Origin: Polymyxa betae
Lineage: Eukaryota; Endomyxa; Phytomyxea; Plasmodiophorida; Plasmodiophoridae
Assembly: GCA_003693705.1 (NCBI GenBank)
Contig: RBZT01000435.1
Coordinates: 62,001-126,000, forward strand
Direction: 5' to 3'
Length of the DNA: 64,000 nucleotides
This document shows positions 22,216 through 34,002 of this stretch, in pieces. The stretch's first letter is position 1. Every line of letters starts with the position of its first letter. The translations under genes and the position numbers were made by a program. Below the pieces are notes generated by a model, which was not told the origin of the DNA, ran no database searches, and saw only the letters and a program-made list of their open reading frames with translations.

Positions 22216-25200
22216 ATGACATACCAATTCACAAACAAGACCCATGAAGTCATTGCTGCTGCCCAGCAGCTGGCCTTTGACAATAGCCATATCGAGCTAA
22301 CGCCGGCCCATATCGCAATCGCCTTGTTTGCCCCCAACATCGACGGTGTCGCCCAACGATTATGCAGTCGTGTCGGTGTCATCCTGAGCCAGGTCAGTTC
22401 ATTTCGATCGGTCGGTTTCTATAATGCTGATTCCATCACTATAGGTGATGAACCAGCTAAACCCCTTACTTTCCAAGATTCCCTCACAAACGCCTGGACC
22501 TCAAGTTCCAGGCGATGTTCAGCCTAGTCGGGCAACACAGAAGGTGATTGCCGATAACCGATCTGCGATCATGTCTTCATTAAGTGACATAGGTGTTGCA
22601 AGCAGCTCAAACCAACCAGAAGAACAGCAAAGATTCTCATATGAGTATCGATCACTTGCTACTTGGTTTATATTCCGATCCTCTCGTAAGCGGAGCGCTT
22701 GAGAAAGCTGGCCTTCCGCAAGATAAGGTTCGTTTATGATGGTTTTCGATTTGACATCAGAGTAATGTGTATCAAGGTTACATCCACGCTGGCCTCCATT
22801 CGAGGGTCGTCGCGAGTGACCGACGCTCATGCTGAGGATTCGTTCGACGCCCTGGAGAAGTACGGCATCAACATGACGAAATTGGCGATGGAAGGGAAAC
22901 TCGACCCTGTCATCGGGCGTGACGACGAAATCCGTCGTACTATCCAGGTACGTTTCATGCCTCCGCTAATGAATGGCGATTTATTGGTTTGTATTCAGGT
23001 TCTTTGCCGTCGAACGAAAAACAACCCTGTTTTGCTGGGTCAGCCTGGAGTCGGTAAAACAGCAATCGTTGAAGGCCTCGCTATTCGGTATGCTCGAGTT
23101 GATAATCGTAGTCTATCTTTGTTTTTACTTTTCTGAATAGAATGGCGAATGGCGATGTACCAACCAATCTTCAGCAATTCACGATTATTAGTTTGGATCT
23201 CGGTGCTCTTATCGCCGGGGCATCACATCGTGGCGAATTTGAACAGCGTCTGAAAGCTGTGTTATCCGAGGCACGATTCCAATTCTACTGGTTGCAACCC
23301 CATTGTCTAATCTGTGGTTTCAGATCAAAACGAGCGGCCGAGTGGTATTATTTATTGATGAAATTCATCTGCTTCTTGGAGCTGGGCGAGCTGAAGGTGC
23401 CATGGATGCGGCAAACCTTCTCAAACCTATGCTGGCTCGAGGTGAACTTCGATGTATCGGAGCAACGGTTTGTATCATTAAAAACATATTTGTTCTCCTT
23501 ATAAATAATATATTCACAGACTCTGGATGAATACCGAAAATATGTCGAGAAGGATGCAGCATTCGAGCGCCGCTTTCAGCAAGTTATGGTGCTCGAGCCT
23601 TCCATTGAGGCATCTATCTCGATCTTGCGAGGAATCAAAGACAAGTATGTGAAGGCGTTTATTTTTCTTATTTGCTCTGCTTAATATTGCACAGATACGA
23701 GGCCCATCATGGCGTGACCATCCTCGACACAGCACTTGTGGCCGCCGTTCAGCTCTCTCACCGATACATCACGACCCGATTTCTTCCTGATAAGGCTATC
23801 GATTTAGTTGACGAGGTGATTTGACGTTGCGCACCTATCAAATGTTGGTTCTAAACGAATGTTCAGGCTTGTGCGAGCACCCGTGTTCAGTTGGATTCTC
23901 AACCAGAAATCATCGACCAACTCGAACGTCGCCAATTGCAGCTTGATGTTGAAGCGACTGCATTGTCTCAAGAAAAAGACGAAGCCAGTCGTCACCGTTT
24001 GGCAATCGTACAGGCAGAACTTGCCAAGATTGCTGACGAACTTCAGCCCTTGAAATTACGCCACCAAACAGGTAATTCAATCCATATCGTCATGAACGAA
24101 CCCTCTAATGACCAATGGCAGAGAAATCGCGGGTTGATGAGATTCGTACGTTTAGACGCAAACTCGATGAGGTTCATCGTAAGATCGAAAAAGCGGAACG
24201 AATGAAGGATTTAGCCATGGTAAGACGTACACTGGGAGTCGATTAGAAATCGCTAATTTCCGATCAGGTCGCCGATCTTCGATACGGTGCCGTCCCAGAG
24301 CTGGAACGCAAAATCGCCAAACTCGAAGAAGAAAATCGCAATCGCCTAGTAATGGGTGGTATGTTTATATTTCTTTATCGCGATCTCTATCTAAGGGTTT
24401 TTTTCTAGATGACGAACGTCTTCTATCGGAAGTGGTTCGTCCTCAACAAGTTGCCGAGATTGTCAGCAGGTTTGTAAAGCGATTGATTCTTCTGAACTTA
24501 TATTGATTTCCGATTTTAGATGGACTGGAATTCCTGTACAAAATCTGACCCGAACTGAGCGAGATCGCTTACTTGGGTTGAAAGAAGCCTTACACAAGCG
24601 CGTCGTTGGCCAAGATGAAGCAATCGAAGCCGTTTCGGACGCCGTTTTACGATCAAGAGCTGGAATGAGCCGTCCTGGTCAACCATTGGGATCGTTCCTG
24701 CTTCTAGGTCGGTGCCTTCTTCTGATCGTTGGCATCGTTATTTACATTAAACCATTAGGTCCGACCGGCACTGGTAAAACAGAACTTGCGAAAGCTCTCA
24801 GCGAACAGCTGTTTGATGATGAACGAAACATGGTTCGCCTGGATATGTCTGAATATTCAGAGCAGCATTCTGGAGCAAGGCTAAGTATGAATCTCGTACA
24901 TTGAACTTTTGCAATTTTTTTAATGGGTGTTTCTTTAGTTGGAGCTCCGCCAGGATATGTTGGCTATGATGAAGGTGGCCAGCTCACCGAAGCAGTTCGG
25001 CGCCGGCCATTCTCTGTTGTTCTTGTAAGCTATATTAGACAGTTTCATATTTCACATTTTCTAATGGTGTCGTAGTTGGATGAAATCGAGAAAGCACATC
25101 CTCAGATCTCAAACATTTTGTTGCAAGTTCTTGATGATGGTCGACTTACCGATGGCAAAGGCCGAACTGTCGATTTCTCTAATACGGTCATCATCATGAC

Positions 25201-25693
25201 ATCCAACCTCGGGTCCCAGTATCTGCTCACTGCTATTGCCAACCCATCAGATTTCACTCTGAAATCAGCCAAAGATAGAGTCATGGATTCAGTTCGCAAG
25301 CATTTCCGTCCCGAATTCATCAACAGACTCGATGACACCGTCGTCTTCCTGCCATTGCAACACGATCAGCTGAAACAGATTGCCGAGATTCAATTACGCT
25401 ACGTTCAGAAACGATTGGATGACAAGAGCATTACATTGCATGTCGATTCGTCTGCCATGGACATGATCGTCGAGAACGGTTACGATGCGGTTTATGGCGC
25501 ACGGCCTCTGAAGCGTTATTTGGAGAAGAACGTAGTGACCGAGCTCAGTCGTCTATTGATCTCTGGCCAGCTACTGGACTATGGAAAAGTATTTGTCAGT
25601 GCCAACAGACAAGCCAATAAGCTAATGTTCACATGCGAGAACCAGCAAAACAGCACAAGTGCAGAAGCAACTATGGACGTAGATCGATACTAA
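22216..25693 (+). CDS. HSP104: HSP104/ClpB-type protein disaggregase
   Basis: AAA+ hexamer that pulls proteins out of aggregates with Hsp70. Order: Clp-N domain ([20 protein letters not shown]), NBD1 with Walker [16 protein letters not shown] and Walker [16 protein letters not shown], a coiled-coil middle domain ([20 protein letters not shown] through [12 protein letters not shown]), NBD2 with [14 protein letters not shown] and [14 protein letters not shown], and the small C-terminal domain ([14 protein letters not shown]). No mitochondrial presequence is visible, so a cytosolic or nuclear site is likely. The NBD2 pore neighbourhood reads [14 protein letters not shown]. About a dozen introns. 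Heat-shock elements upstream fit heat induction. Animals lack this gene, which helps place the organism. Confidence 0.95.
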
Positions 25694-26274
25694 TCAATTG
25701 TACATATCTCAATAAATATATAAGTACTAGGATATATCTTTCGTGTAGTGCGAAATTGTTTGCACTTTCTCCTCCGACATCACGGAAGCGGTTTCGAGTG
25801 ATTGAGGCCCACAGAGTTTACCTGAAAACAATAGAACCTCCAAGACATACTTCTTCTGAAGTACTGCAAATCCTACTCCTGCACAATGCTTACCGGTACA
25901 GCAACAGGAAAATTGGTAGCAGAAGCACTACTGTAGATGGGGTTTTCAAGTGCTCTTTTAAAAAAAGAGATCGGCAACTGTTACTTGAAATGAGCTTGTT
26001 ACACGTTTAGAGTTTGGACCAAAACCGCTCCTTAACTCCAGCCTAGAGTGAGACGGTTCGTTTATTGAGGATGCAAGCTGAAATTCCGTGTCTACAACAA
26101 TTGTCACCATGATGGAATCTTGTTTCTGAACAGTAGACATTAACATGCTAGCTCCATGTTGTAAATAGTTGTGGTTCTGCTGGACTGAATTCGGCGACAG
26201 TAATTTGTTGGACTTTCCAGGAAGTCATGCGCGAAAACCCAACGACAACCCATCTCAGAGTTTGAAGAATGCTT
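25694..26274. other. Unresolved spacer between HSP104 and the hydrolase-like gene
   Basis: No gene is supported. A minus-strand open stretch at 25958-26146 begins MLMSTVQKQDSIMVTIVVDT and ends VTVADLFF, and another open stretch lies just upstream of it at about 26160-26270 (LRWVVVGFSRMTSWKVQQ). They could be exons of a small minus-strand gene, but I could not join them with convincing splice sites or recognise a family. Confidence 0.3.
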
Positions 26275-27381
26275 TCAGATATTTTTGGCTCTTGATAGCG
26301 ACATGATGTGTGAAGAATTTAATGAAGGACATGACTGGAGATAGGCGAGAGTATTAGATGTTTGAAGCCGAAGCTGGTTAACAAAGTTGCTGCTCTCGAT
26401 TGCTTGCTTTCCAACGACGCCTGCTACCCAAGAAGCGATCAGCGATGCGATAATCGATCTTTGCTTTGTCGCCGATATCATGGTACGAGTTCCGCAAGCA
26501 ATCTCGTCGCTCAAGCAGCTGGTTTGATAAGCATCTGTCACAGAGCAGGACGTCGCATTGAGGATTTCCACGTATGTCTTGCAAGTTCTGGGTGTTCGTC
26601 GGATAGCATTATAAGCAGGAACTGCGTTTAGCAGCGTAGGATGGACACAATCGTTGGAGGCGCCGAATACCAAAGCTGGCGATATGCTATAGAATGCGGC
26701 TTCTTGCAGCCCCAGACCGTTTTGCATCGTTGGACTCAACGAGATAATGGCAGATACATTCACCTGATTGTTATATTGCAATAGTTCCTGAGATGATGAT
26801 AGTATAGGGGCTGTACTAGCCAGGCCTTGTCCCATTAAACATAGCTGGCTGGTCGCTATCTAAATTTCATTCTGTTAGTGAAACGCTTAGTACGACATAC
26901 AGCAGGCCGTACTGTATTCCAGAGCGGAGAGGTCGGCGAAACATTCTCATAGGTCAACTCTTTCGCGACGAACAGCAGGTCTCTGGCGATATCTAATCGA
27001 TGGTTCAAGTCGTATACCGGAAAAGCAGCGACGATAATGCTAGCACGATTGGGCGAATAGAAATGAGATCACCATTTCGAATTACCCTGAAGATGAGATT
27101 GCATTACTGAGAATAGCAACTTGATCTGGATATTCGTATGCGAAAATGATCAGAGCTGACTGATTCATTTTGTTTCGAGGGGCGTAAACAGCGACATTGA
27201 TTCTCCTTCCGAATCGCAATTGGTATTCAAGGCCGAGATTGCATTGAGGATATGTAGAGCATCGGTCGATATCGACAAACGTCAAATTAACAGTATCGAC
27301 GCCGTACGAGCCAACCTTTGCTCCGATTCCTGTTTGTAAAATGACAGCAATAACTGAAATTGCTATCAATATGGCGAGCAT
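26275..27381 (-). CDS. Secreted alpha/beta-hydrolase-fold protein lacking the catalytic serine
   Basis: The start MLAILIAISVIAVILQTGIG is a signal peptide or signal anchor. The body fits the polyester/dienelactone hydrolase-like family: INVAVYAPRNK, a VVAAFPVYDLNHRLDIAR-like strand-helix, SPLWNT before the elbow, ALVFGASNDCVHPTLL and KTYVEILNATSCSVTD. After removal of a 53-nt intron the nucleophile elbow reads CLMGQGLAST where active members have GHSMGG, so Ser is replaced by Gly. The His site (usually G-x-H-C/F) reads NATSCS, so His is also lost; the Asp in SNDC remains. It is therefore probably not an active hydrolase of this class. Cysteines near the C-terminus fit a secreted protein with disulfides. 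The exon structure between 26840 and 27080 is partly inferred. Confidence 0.7.
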
Positions 27382-27480
27382 TGACAGTTCTTTGATTTTC
27401 AGCAAAAGTCAATCTCGCAGGAGTACCAGAAAGTAATCTTGATAGGTACCCTTAAGATGAAATAGCATCGACACTTCATT

Positions 27481-27771
27481 TTATGCAGAGATTTCGTTTT
27501 CAGAGATGAATGAAAACTCCTTATTGGCGGCAGTAGCCCACTTCGACATTTTTTCAATCAGGACGTCCTTGCTGACAGTTCCTTTAACAGTAACTGTCTT
27601 TCCTGGGACATCACAATCGAACGACGAGACGCCGTCCGTCTTGGAGAGAATCCTGGAAATGGCATTCTTACAGCCATCACACTAATCGCAGCTGTCAAAC
27701 GAAAGACAATCCTTGATCGAGATTAGACGAACCGTCATACCGACGTTGAAAATCATCTCCTTGGGAAACAT
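27481..27771 (-). CDS. ATX1/ATOX1-type copper chaperone
   Basis: Two exons: MFPKEMIFNVGMT, a 51-nt intron (GTTCGTC...GCGATTAG), then CDGCKNAISRILSKTDGVSS through a stop at 27481. The splice creates the heavy-metal-associated motif MTCDGC exactly across the intron, with the HMA beta-alpha-beta pattern (VSSFDCDVPGKTVTVKGTV). Ends FISENEISA, about 80 residues, the usual size. It would carry Cu(I) to secretory P-type ATPases. Because the CxxC is split by the intron, single-frame searches miss it. Confidence 0.88.
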
Positions 27772-27972
27772 CACGGCAATGTATGAATGCTGGGTATATA
27801 ATGATGATGAGCACAATGGTTAAGTTGAGAAGGAGGCCGTATTGATGTGATTATGATACGTAATGAAGCGGCCAATCCTCAACATGACGTGACTCATGAG
27901 TGATAAAAAAAACAATATTGTGCGAGAATATTCTTTATATATTCGTTGGGTGTTTATTGCAGCTACAGTTAT

Positions 27973-29032
27973 CTATAGTCGAGCGAACGGTGGCTTCGTT
28001 AAAGCATCGCAGGACTGTAGGATGGAGCAATTCAGATTGGCGATATGATCCAAGCCGTCCCGGACAGAATGATCACGGCTGAAGGTTAGTGATTGTTTGA
28101 CAGCAGCTACAGCAACCTAGAAGACGCGAATCATTTATTATGCTGTCTGATTGCTGATAGAACCGACCGGGCTTTTGCCAGCGATCTCGCTCGCCATTTG
28201 AAGAGCACGCTGGAGAACTTGGGTTGGTCCTCCAGATACTAGAACACTGCAGAATCCAGCTGCATAAGATTCCTTTCCTGAAATGAAATTTTTTTGGTTA
28301 TGCAGCGCATTGCTGGCTTAAGTGATTACCATTAAATTTCCTTCCTGTCAGGGCAATCTCTCTGCAAAATGACCCATTTCCTGTTGAAAGCTCAGCTGTT
28401 GAACAGATCTCACAGGATATTGCTTCACCTATAATCTTTGGCAATCTCTGCAATGTCCCGAGATCAGCCGGAATGCCCAGGTTGATTTCGAAAACTGAGA
28501 AGACGGCGTCCTCCGAACAAATTCGAATATCGGCTGAACAGATCAAATCCACAGCGCCTCCAATACATGCTCCTATACCACAATCAGAGTCCCAGGAGTT
28601 CGATCTGAACCGTCAACAGTTACCGTGAATTGCTGCTATAACAGGAAAGTTGGCATTCTCTAGACTTGAAAACGAATCTTGCATTTGCTTGATTGATTTC
28701 TGGAAGTGAAGAGATTTCCGCCCAACGTCGTTAGATTCTCCGAACATGCTTCTAAAATCGAATGTTTTTACTATAAAACGTTGGCAAGATGCTTTAACGT
28801 TTAAATGATACTTACAATCTAGTCCAACAGAAAAATGTTTGCCTTTACCGGCTAAAACAACCGCCCTAGTATCTGTGGCGGTCAGAAACTGGACGGCAGA
28901 TGAAAGGTCAGGCCAGAAGGAATTTGACATAGCATTGCCTGCATCGGAACGATCTAGCCAAAGTATGAAGACGCCCGGCGAGACAAGCTCGACCGTTAAG
29001 GAGTCATTGCTAAACTTAGACGATGATGTCAT
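27973..29032 (-). CDS. ECH1: Delta(3,5)-delta(2,4)-dienoyl-CoA isomerase, peroxisomal
   Basis: Crotonase-fold enzyme of unsaturated fatty-acid beta-oxidation. Starts MTSSSKFSNDSLTVELVSPG; has AGKGKHFSVGLD, AAIHGNCIGGAVDLICSADI and FEINLGIPADLGTLQRLPKI. The three acidic residues used by ECH1 (Asp in GGAVDL, Glu in FEINLG, Asp in PADLG) are all kept, which favours ECH1 over a plain enoyl-CoA hydratase. After a 47-nt intron the end reads VAVAAVKQSLTFSRDHSVRD ... KPPFARL. The terminal ARL fits the peroxisomal targeting signal PTS1. AATAAA follows the stop within 20 bp. No mitochondrial leader is obvious. Confidence 0.92.
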
Positions 29033-29481
29033 GATGAAGTGTTAAGTAGAGCTTCTTAGGGTCACATAATCTGACTTGGACGCAATCATCTGGTTTGAAT
29101 AGTCTTCGTTTGCAGCATAATCTTTCCTCTTTATCTTCAAAACAATGACATCTCAAAGCGACTCCTAGCAGCCCAGGTAAGAAATTATCAAGAAACTGCC
29201 ATTAATTCTCCAGCTTTTGTCAAACAGAATCGTGATAGCAGAGATCTCCTTTTGACAGGGACAAGCCCTATACATAATTGGCCTTGTTCAATATTTGAAC
29301 ATTTACTCTGTGAATGCAATCTAATCAGTGAATGATCATGACATCATCAAATATAGTTTATAATAGAAAGAGCTTAAAACTTGGATTAGATCCATCAAAG
29401 AAATGTTTGTCCTGCACCAGGTCGCTATTTTAAACCGAGTGCAAATTCAACTATACAGTATTATTCTAACTTATCAAATCC
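29033..29481. other. Spacer with no gene seen
   Basis: About 450 bp between the ECH1 start and the RINT1 end, both minus strand. It should hold the ECH1 promoter and the RINT1 3' end. It is AT-rich toward 29340-29480. I see no conserved coding frame, RNA gene or repeat. Confidence 0.5.
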
Positions 29482-31804
29482 TTAGTCTGCATGCTTTACT
29501 GAGGCCACTGTCAGAATACGTTGGCAAATATCCAACACTTTGGCGGCGGGTAGCCCAGGAGGCAAGCCGCTTTCAGTATCGACGAGTTCCTGGATAAGTT
29601 CGATTGGAGACTGCAGAAGTTCAACTGTTGTCGACATCATCGGCATAGCGGCATCAGGTCTGGATGTATATGTTCTAAATAATGTTAAAATCGCATTTAG
29701 GTCAAAGCTGAGCTGGCGAGCAGCTACGGCAGTGTGATATTTATCACGAATCAAGCCATCGAACAAAATAGTATCGAGCCCTCTGGCAACTGCAACCCAG
29801 AAATTTTGGAAAGATCGTTCGCCAAACTGGGAGGCAGTTAAATTGAGTGAAGAGCTGAGTACTGATAATCCATCACAGAGCGTAGCAGACAACGACATTT
29901 CTGCATCCGATTTCTCAGTGATCGGTTGTGTCAGATTGTTTCGATTGATGTAGAAGGATGCAGCTAAACGGAAAGCTTTCAGGACCACTTGGACTAAAAG
30001 ATCAATAAATTCTGCTACAAGAGCACTGCTTCTCTTGCACTCCTCGGAGAAGAATGAAGCGTTGACCGAGTTTTCAAATTCTGGATCTTTCAGCAGATCA
30101 GCTGATGTGAGAGTTTCTCGATTGGCGAAACCATGATGATCTCGGAAATACTGCAATTCGACATATACAATTTGATCATTCCATTCTTCAAGGACTGATC
30201 TGACACTGTCCAGTGAATTGATGATTCCAATAAATGCCGACCAATTCGTGCTGGCCACCATTGAGGTCCGAATCCCACCATGGTTAATATCGGCTAATCG
30301 AAGTGAAAGCAACGACTCACAGCGACCGATATACGTTGAGATGAGCGATTGTTGCAACTGGACAAATTTCAGACGGTCAGCCAATATAGGGACCTTCTTG
30401 ATAATCTTTTCAGTAATCTGAAAAAGCATCGAGAGGAACACATCGGCAGAATTAGTGGTAATAACGGACTGCATTGAGCTGTCGAGCGGCTCCCATGGCG
30501 AGGGTAACCCATCGAAGATGAATTCCAGCTGCGCATTGGCGGCATCTCGCTCGATGGCTAGAAATACAGACTGCATTGGCGACTCGGAAAGTATCTCTGC
30601 GATTGATGGAGTAAATGACAGGACATGTTTAACACAATGACGGAATAACGACATATCATCATCAGTAGTTAATTTGTCCAGCAAGTTAGATGCTTTCTTT
30701 TTTACAGGAGCCAACAATCTCTCTGTGAAGGCATCCGATAAACCTGGGACACCTGGAAGCAGAATGCCCAACACCGGAATGTGTTGTGATAAACATCGTG
30801 AAATATAACCCAAGAACCATTCCGGCTAAGGCAACAAAATAAGACATAGGAAGGATAGCATGAAGAGCAGCTAACCTTATCGGGCCTATTCGTAGAGCAG
30901 TCTCTTTCAAAATGGAACATAAATCTAGTGATAATAGGCTCAGCCAAAAGAGATACGACCCAGTATTGATCTGCAGTAGCATCTTGTTCGAAAGCCTTCT
31001 GCAGCATCAGTAGTGTATGGAGCAGCAGCCTGGTACGATTTCGAACGCCCTGATCGTTGAGGCGTAAAGACGAACCAGGTTGCGAGCACGGCCATGAAAT
31101 ATTAGTAAGAGCATTGGATGATGCCTTCTCTAAAATCGTGCGATATTGATGGACTAAGCCTTGTATACTGTCAGTCGCCCAGCCGTATGCTGATGTTTTG
31201 GGATCTAGCTGGGCCCGCTGGATTGTCCAAATCGAACAGAGAAGTTCGACCTGCTTTGAGATAGCAGAAACATAGTCGTCGGTGATAAGAGGAGGATTGG
31301 ATTCAGTATTGATAGGCTTAAGAGAGTCGTTGAGAATCCTCAGAGCGTCACGAATGGCGATGACAGCATTCAGGTAGGTCTTGACAGCCGTGATAGTTTG
31401 TAATGCCTGAAACGATTTCAAAAACGGCGATCATAGCATAGAAATCGTCGACCTCCACTGCATGCCTAGCGCGAGGACGAAGAGAAGCACCTTTATCACA
31501 TGCCTTTTGGAGTATGGTTGATAGCTCAGATGTCCCACCGAGCACATCTTTCAAGCCACAATATATAAAATCAGGTTTAACCTGACTAAGATTTCTCAGC
31601 CTCTAATCGCTTGTAAAAAAGGTAAAAGACATACTTCAGAGCAATGTCTCTAATCCGATTGTGCAAAAAAACATTGCGATTTTGAAGCGATTGCTCCGAA
31701 ACCCCTGCAGCGACGACTGCAGATAAAGGGACATGGCGTCCATCGAAATTCGACGCCAGGTCGAGCATGGTGTTGTGCTCAGACGGATAGATAGCTGAAG
31801 GCAT
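29482..31804 (-). CDS. RINT1: RINT1/TIP20-family Dsl1/NRZ tethering subunit
   Basis: Subunit of the ER tether for Golgi-derived vesicles. The start is MPSAIYPSEHNTMLDLASNF. Conserved order: YWVVSLLAEPIITRFMFHFE and STNRPDK, then after an intron a WFLGYISRCLSQH-like join, and VPILADRLKFVQLQQSLIST, NWSAFIGIINSLDSVRSVLE, FQNFWVAVARGLDTILFDGL, YHTAVAARQLSFDLNAILTL and FRTYTSRPDAAMP. These match human RINT1 (WYFTQVLMW, FKIFWQMLVEKLD, QFDMTRNLFPLFSHYCKRP). The last 443 residues are in one exon, while the N-terminal half is split by three or four short introns. Predicted all-helical, as known for the family. Confidence 0.9.
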
Positions 31805-32063
31805 TGGCGATAGCAGGAAACCCAACTGTTATCAGACAACCATAATCACTTTCTAGGATGTTGTGACACACAAGGCAATGCTTCTATGCGTAACTCCATC
31901 TACTTTTACAATCACCATATTCAGGCGTCATCAAGCGTATAACGTTCAGGTGGCATCCAAATCCACTCAAATTAAATCTTCTCTGGGATGATATCAGGAT
32001 TGCATTGAGGTCCATAAGATTCATGGCGATAATGTTGTGGCATTCTGACAACATTGTCCGAAT

Positions 32064-32805
32064 ATGAAAGAGGAGTTTTATTCCTTGTTAAAGTCAGAAA
32101 TGAAGACGACGACGCTGCTGGTTTTTCAAGCAGCCATTACTGTCATTTTAATAATGTCAGCAATGCAGCAAGACGACTTCGTCAATAATATGCTACCGCA
32201 TGCAATGCCAACCTGGCTGGTTTACGACCCAGCACAGTTTGAAAGTATCGAGCAGTTTCTAACAATGTATCCACCGTCTCGAGTCCCAATGTCTCGCCAT
32301 CCCTGGATTTATGTTGGAAAAACTTCAGGACATCTACATCCTGGTAATGTTCAAGAACTTTTGCGAGAATGGGGCTCGTTTTCTGAAACGCGAAGGCCAT
32401 CGCAGCAACTTTTGCTATACTTAGCAGAAAAGCATAAAGTTCTAGCTGGAAAATGGATGATCTATGCGAATCATTACGAAGTTGACGACGCTTGGGACAG
32501 GATAGCTAAACTGGTTTCAAAAGGAAAGCTGGGTGTTGCCGCTAAAGTAAAACCCGACTAATCGTGAAATTTAGCAAAATTCAGAGTTCTTCTAGGTATC
32601 ACCGTATTCTCCTTCACAGATGTTGCATTGTATCTGTGTTTACAACAACAATTTCCTCGATAAGAAGGAAATCAAGGAGGTGCGACAACAGTTACGGGAT
32701 ATCGGGTTTACCACGATGCTCGAATACAAACCCGATGCATATACTCACCTTGGTATTTATCCAGGCAATAAATGGCATATACCCGAAGGCCTGTATCGTG
32801 AATAA
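32064..32805 (+). CDS. DUF1917 (UPF0696/C11orf68, BLES03-like) protein
   Basis: Members have an eIF4E-like fold of unknown function. Conserved pieces in order: PTWLVYDPAQFESIEQFLTM, RHPWIYVGKTSG, AGKWMIYANHYEVDDAWDRI, then after a 52-nt intron VSPYSPSQMLHCICVYNNNF, and YKPDAYTHLGIYPGNKWHIP before EGLYRE. This is the order in human C11orf68 (LYKPDVYTRLGVYRGNRW). A hydrophobic stretch near residue 20 (VFQAAITVILIMSAMQ) is not in the family and coincides with a candidate 48-nt stop-free intron at 32121-32168, so the mature protein is probably soluble. Divergent from RINT1 across 259 bp. Confidence 0.82.
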
Positions 32806-33041
32806 AGCTTAAATAAACTTTTGTGGATAATTAGAGCACAGAAGCAGGAGAGCTACCAAGACCATTACAGATTTCCACACTTGAACAACCAGCATGAAAT
32901 ACGCCGTTTTGGTTGATCATATTTTTGGAGTTGCGTTTGCACAATTGAAAGACTTCAAGTCAATGAATGCATTATTGCATAATTTAAATTGACTCCACGT
33001 TTGGCGGCATCAATCAAAATGTCTCACAGCACAACGGTAGG

Positions 33042-33785
33042 CTATACGGAGCCCAAGGTGACAACGAGAGAATTTTCATCCATATCGATAACCTTTGATG
33101 TGGAAATCGCTGAACGGATTTGCTCGTGTTGTGGTAAAATAAACTGGTCATAAATCAGCAAGAGCAATGGCAGCAGACATTACTTCTATACTTTTTGATG
33201 GCGGTCGATTGAGCTAGAGAGGGCCGACAACAATTCGGGCAAATTGACATCCTTGATATCAACAAAGACTGGACACGAGACTAAGCGCTTGGATGAGATA
33301 GGTTCCCGGCCGAATTCCTGCACATATATCCTTCTTCTTTGTTCTGCTTCAAGTTCATCCATAAGTACTGGTTCTTGAGAAATGTCAACGAAAGCACTGT
33401 GGTACTTGAGTTTGAATCTTCGACAGATGGTTCCACGTACTGTTGGGACTTTTCCAGAACAACCTGGAAAGCATCTCTCTCTTTTAAATAACGATCAGTT
33501 GCTGATGTTCTGCTGACGATTATCATTACAAGTGCAGCGCAAGCGGTTCCCTACCCATAAACCTTCACATCTGCTTCGTCACACTTGCCGGAGGTTGCTA
33601 TCGGCTGGCTGTCAGCGGAAATAACATTGACATCATTCAATAAACGTTGTCGATCTTTCAAAATATCTATCGCAACAGTGAACTCCGGAAACGCCTCTCA
33701 AAACCCCACGAACGACCTTGGTTCTTGCTCCAATTGCAACCCTAGCTAAATGTCTCAATGCGCTGGCAGCTCGGGATAAATCCAT
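33042..33785 (-). CDS. Unassigned protein, possibly mitochondrial
   Basis: Five or six exons were joined by eye. The start MDLSRAASALRHLARVAIGA is Arg-rich and without acids, like a mitochondrial presequence. Later segments read RQRLLNDVNVISADSQPIAT, ATDRYLKERDAFQ, FKLKYHSAFVDISQEPVLMD, ELEAEQRRRIYVQEFGREPI, CPVFVDIKDVNLPELLSALS and, after an intron at HQK, FILPQHEQIRSAISTSKVID to a stop at 33042. The frames connect through plausible 45-55-nt introns, which supports a real gene of about 180 residues. I do not recognise the family. Confidence 0.45.
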
Positions 33786-34002
33786 ATACCATCGGACGCG
33801 AGAAGCCGAGGGCAAGTTAAGACAGTAAATCGGAGAAGCTTACTTGTCAAATGAGAGCCCAAAGATGACAGACATCATGATAAATGCGTCACATGGCCTC
33901 TGTTGAGGACTGTAACATTACTCATTGTTCATTATCGAGTCGAAGATTTTTTCGTACCGATCAGGTAGATTTTCTTCAGGTTCTTCACACTTCCGTTGGG
34001 GA

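Noticed and set aside
25633-26010. Plus-strand frame continuing past the HSP104 stop
   Set aside because: It overlaps the HSP104 C-terminus in another frame and has no recognisable domain.
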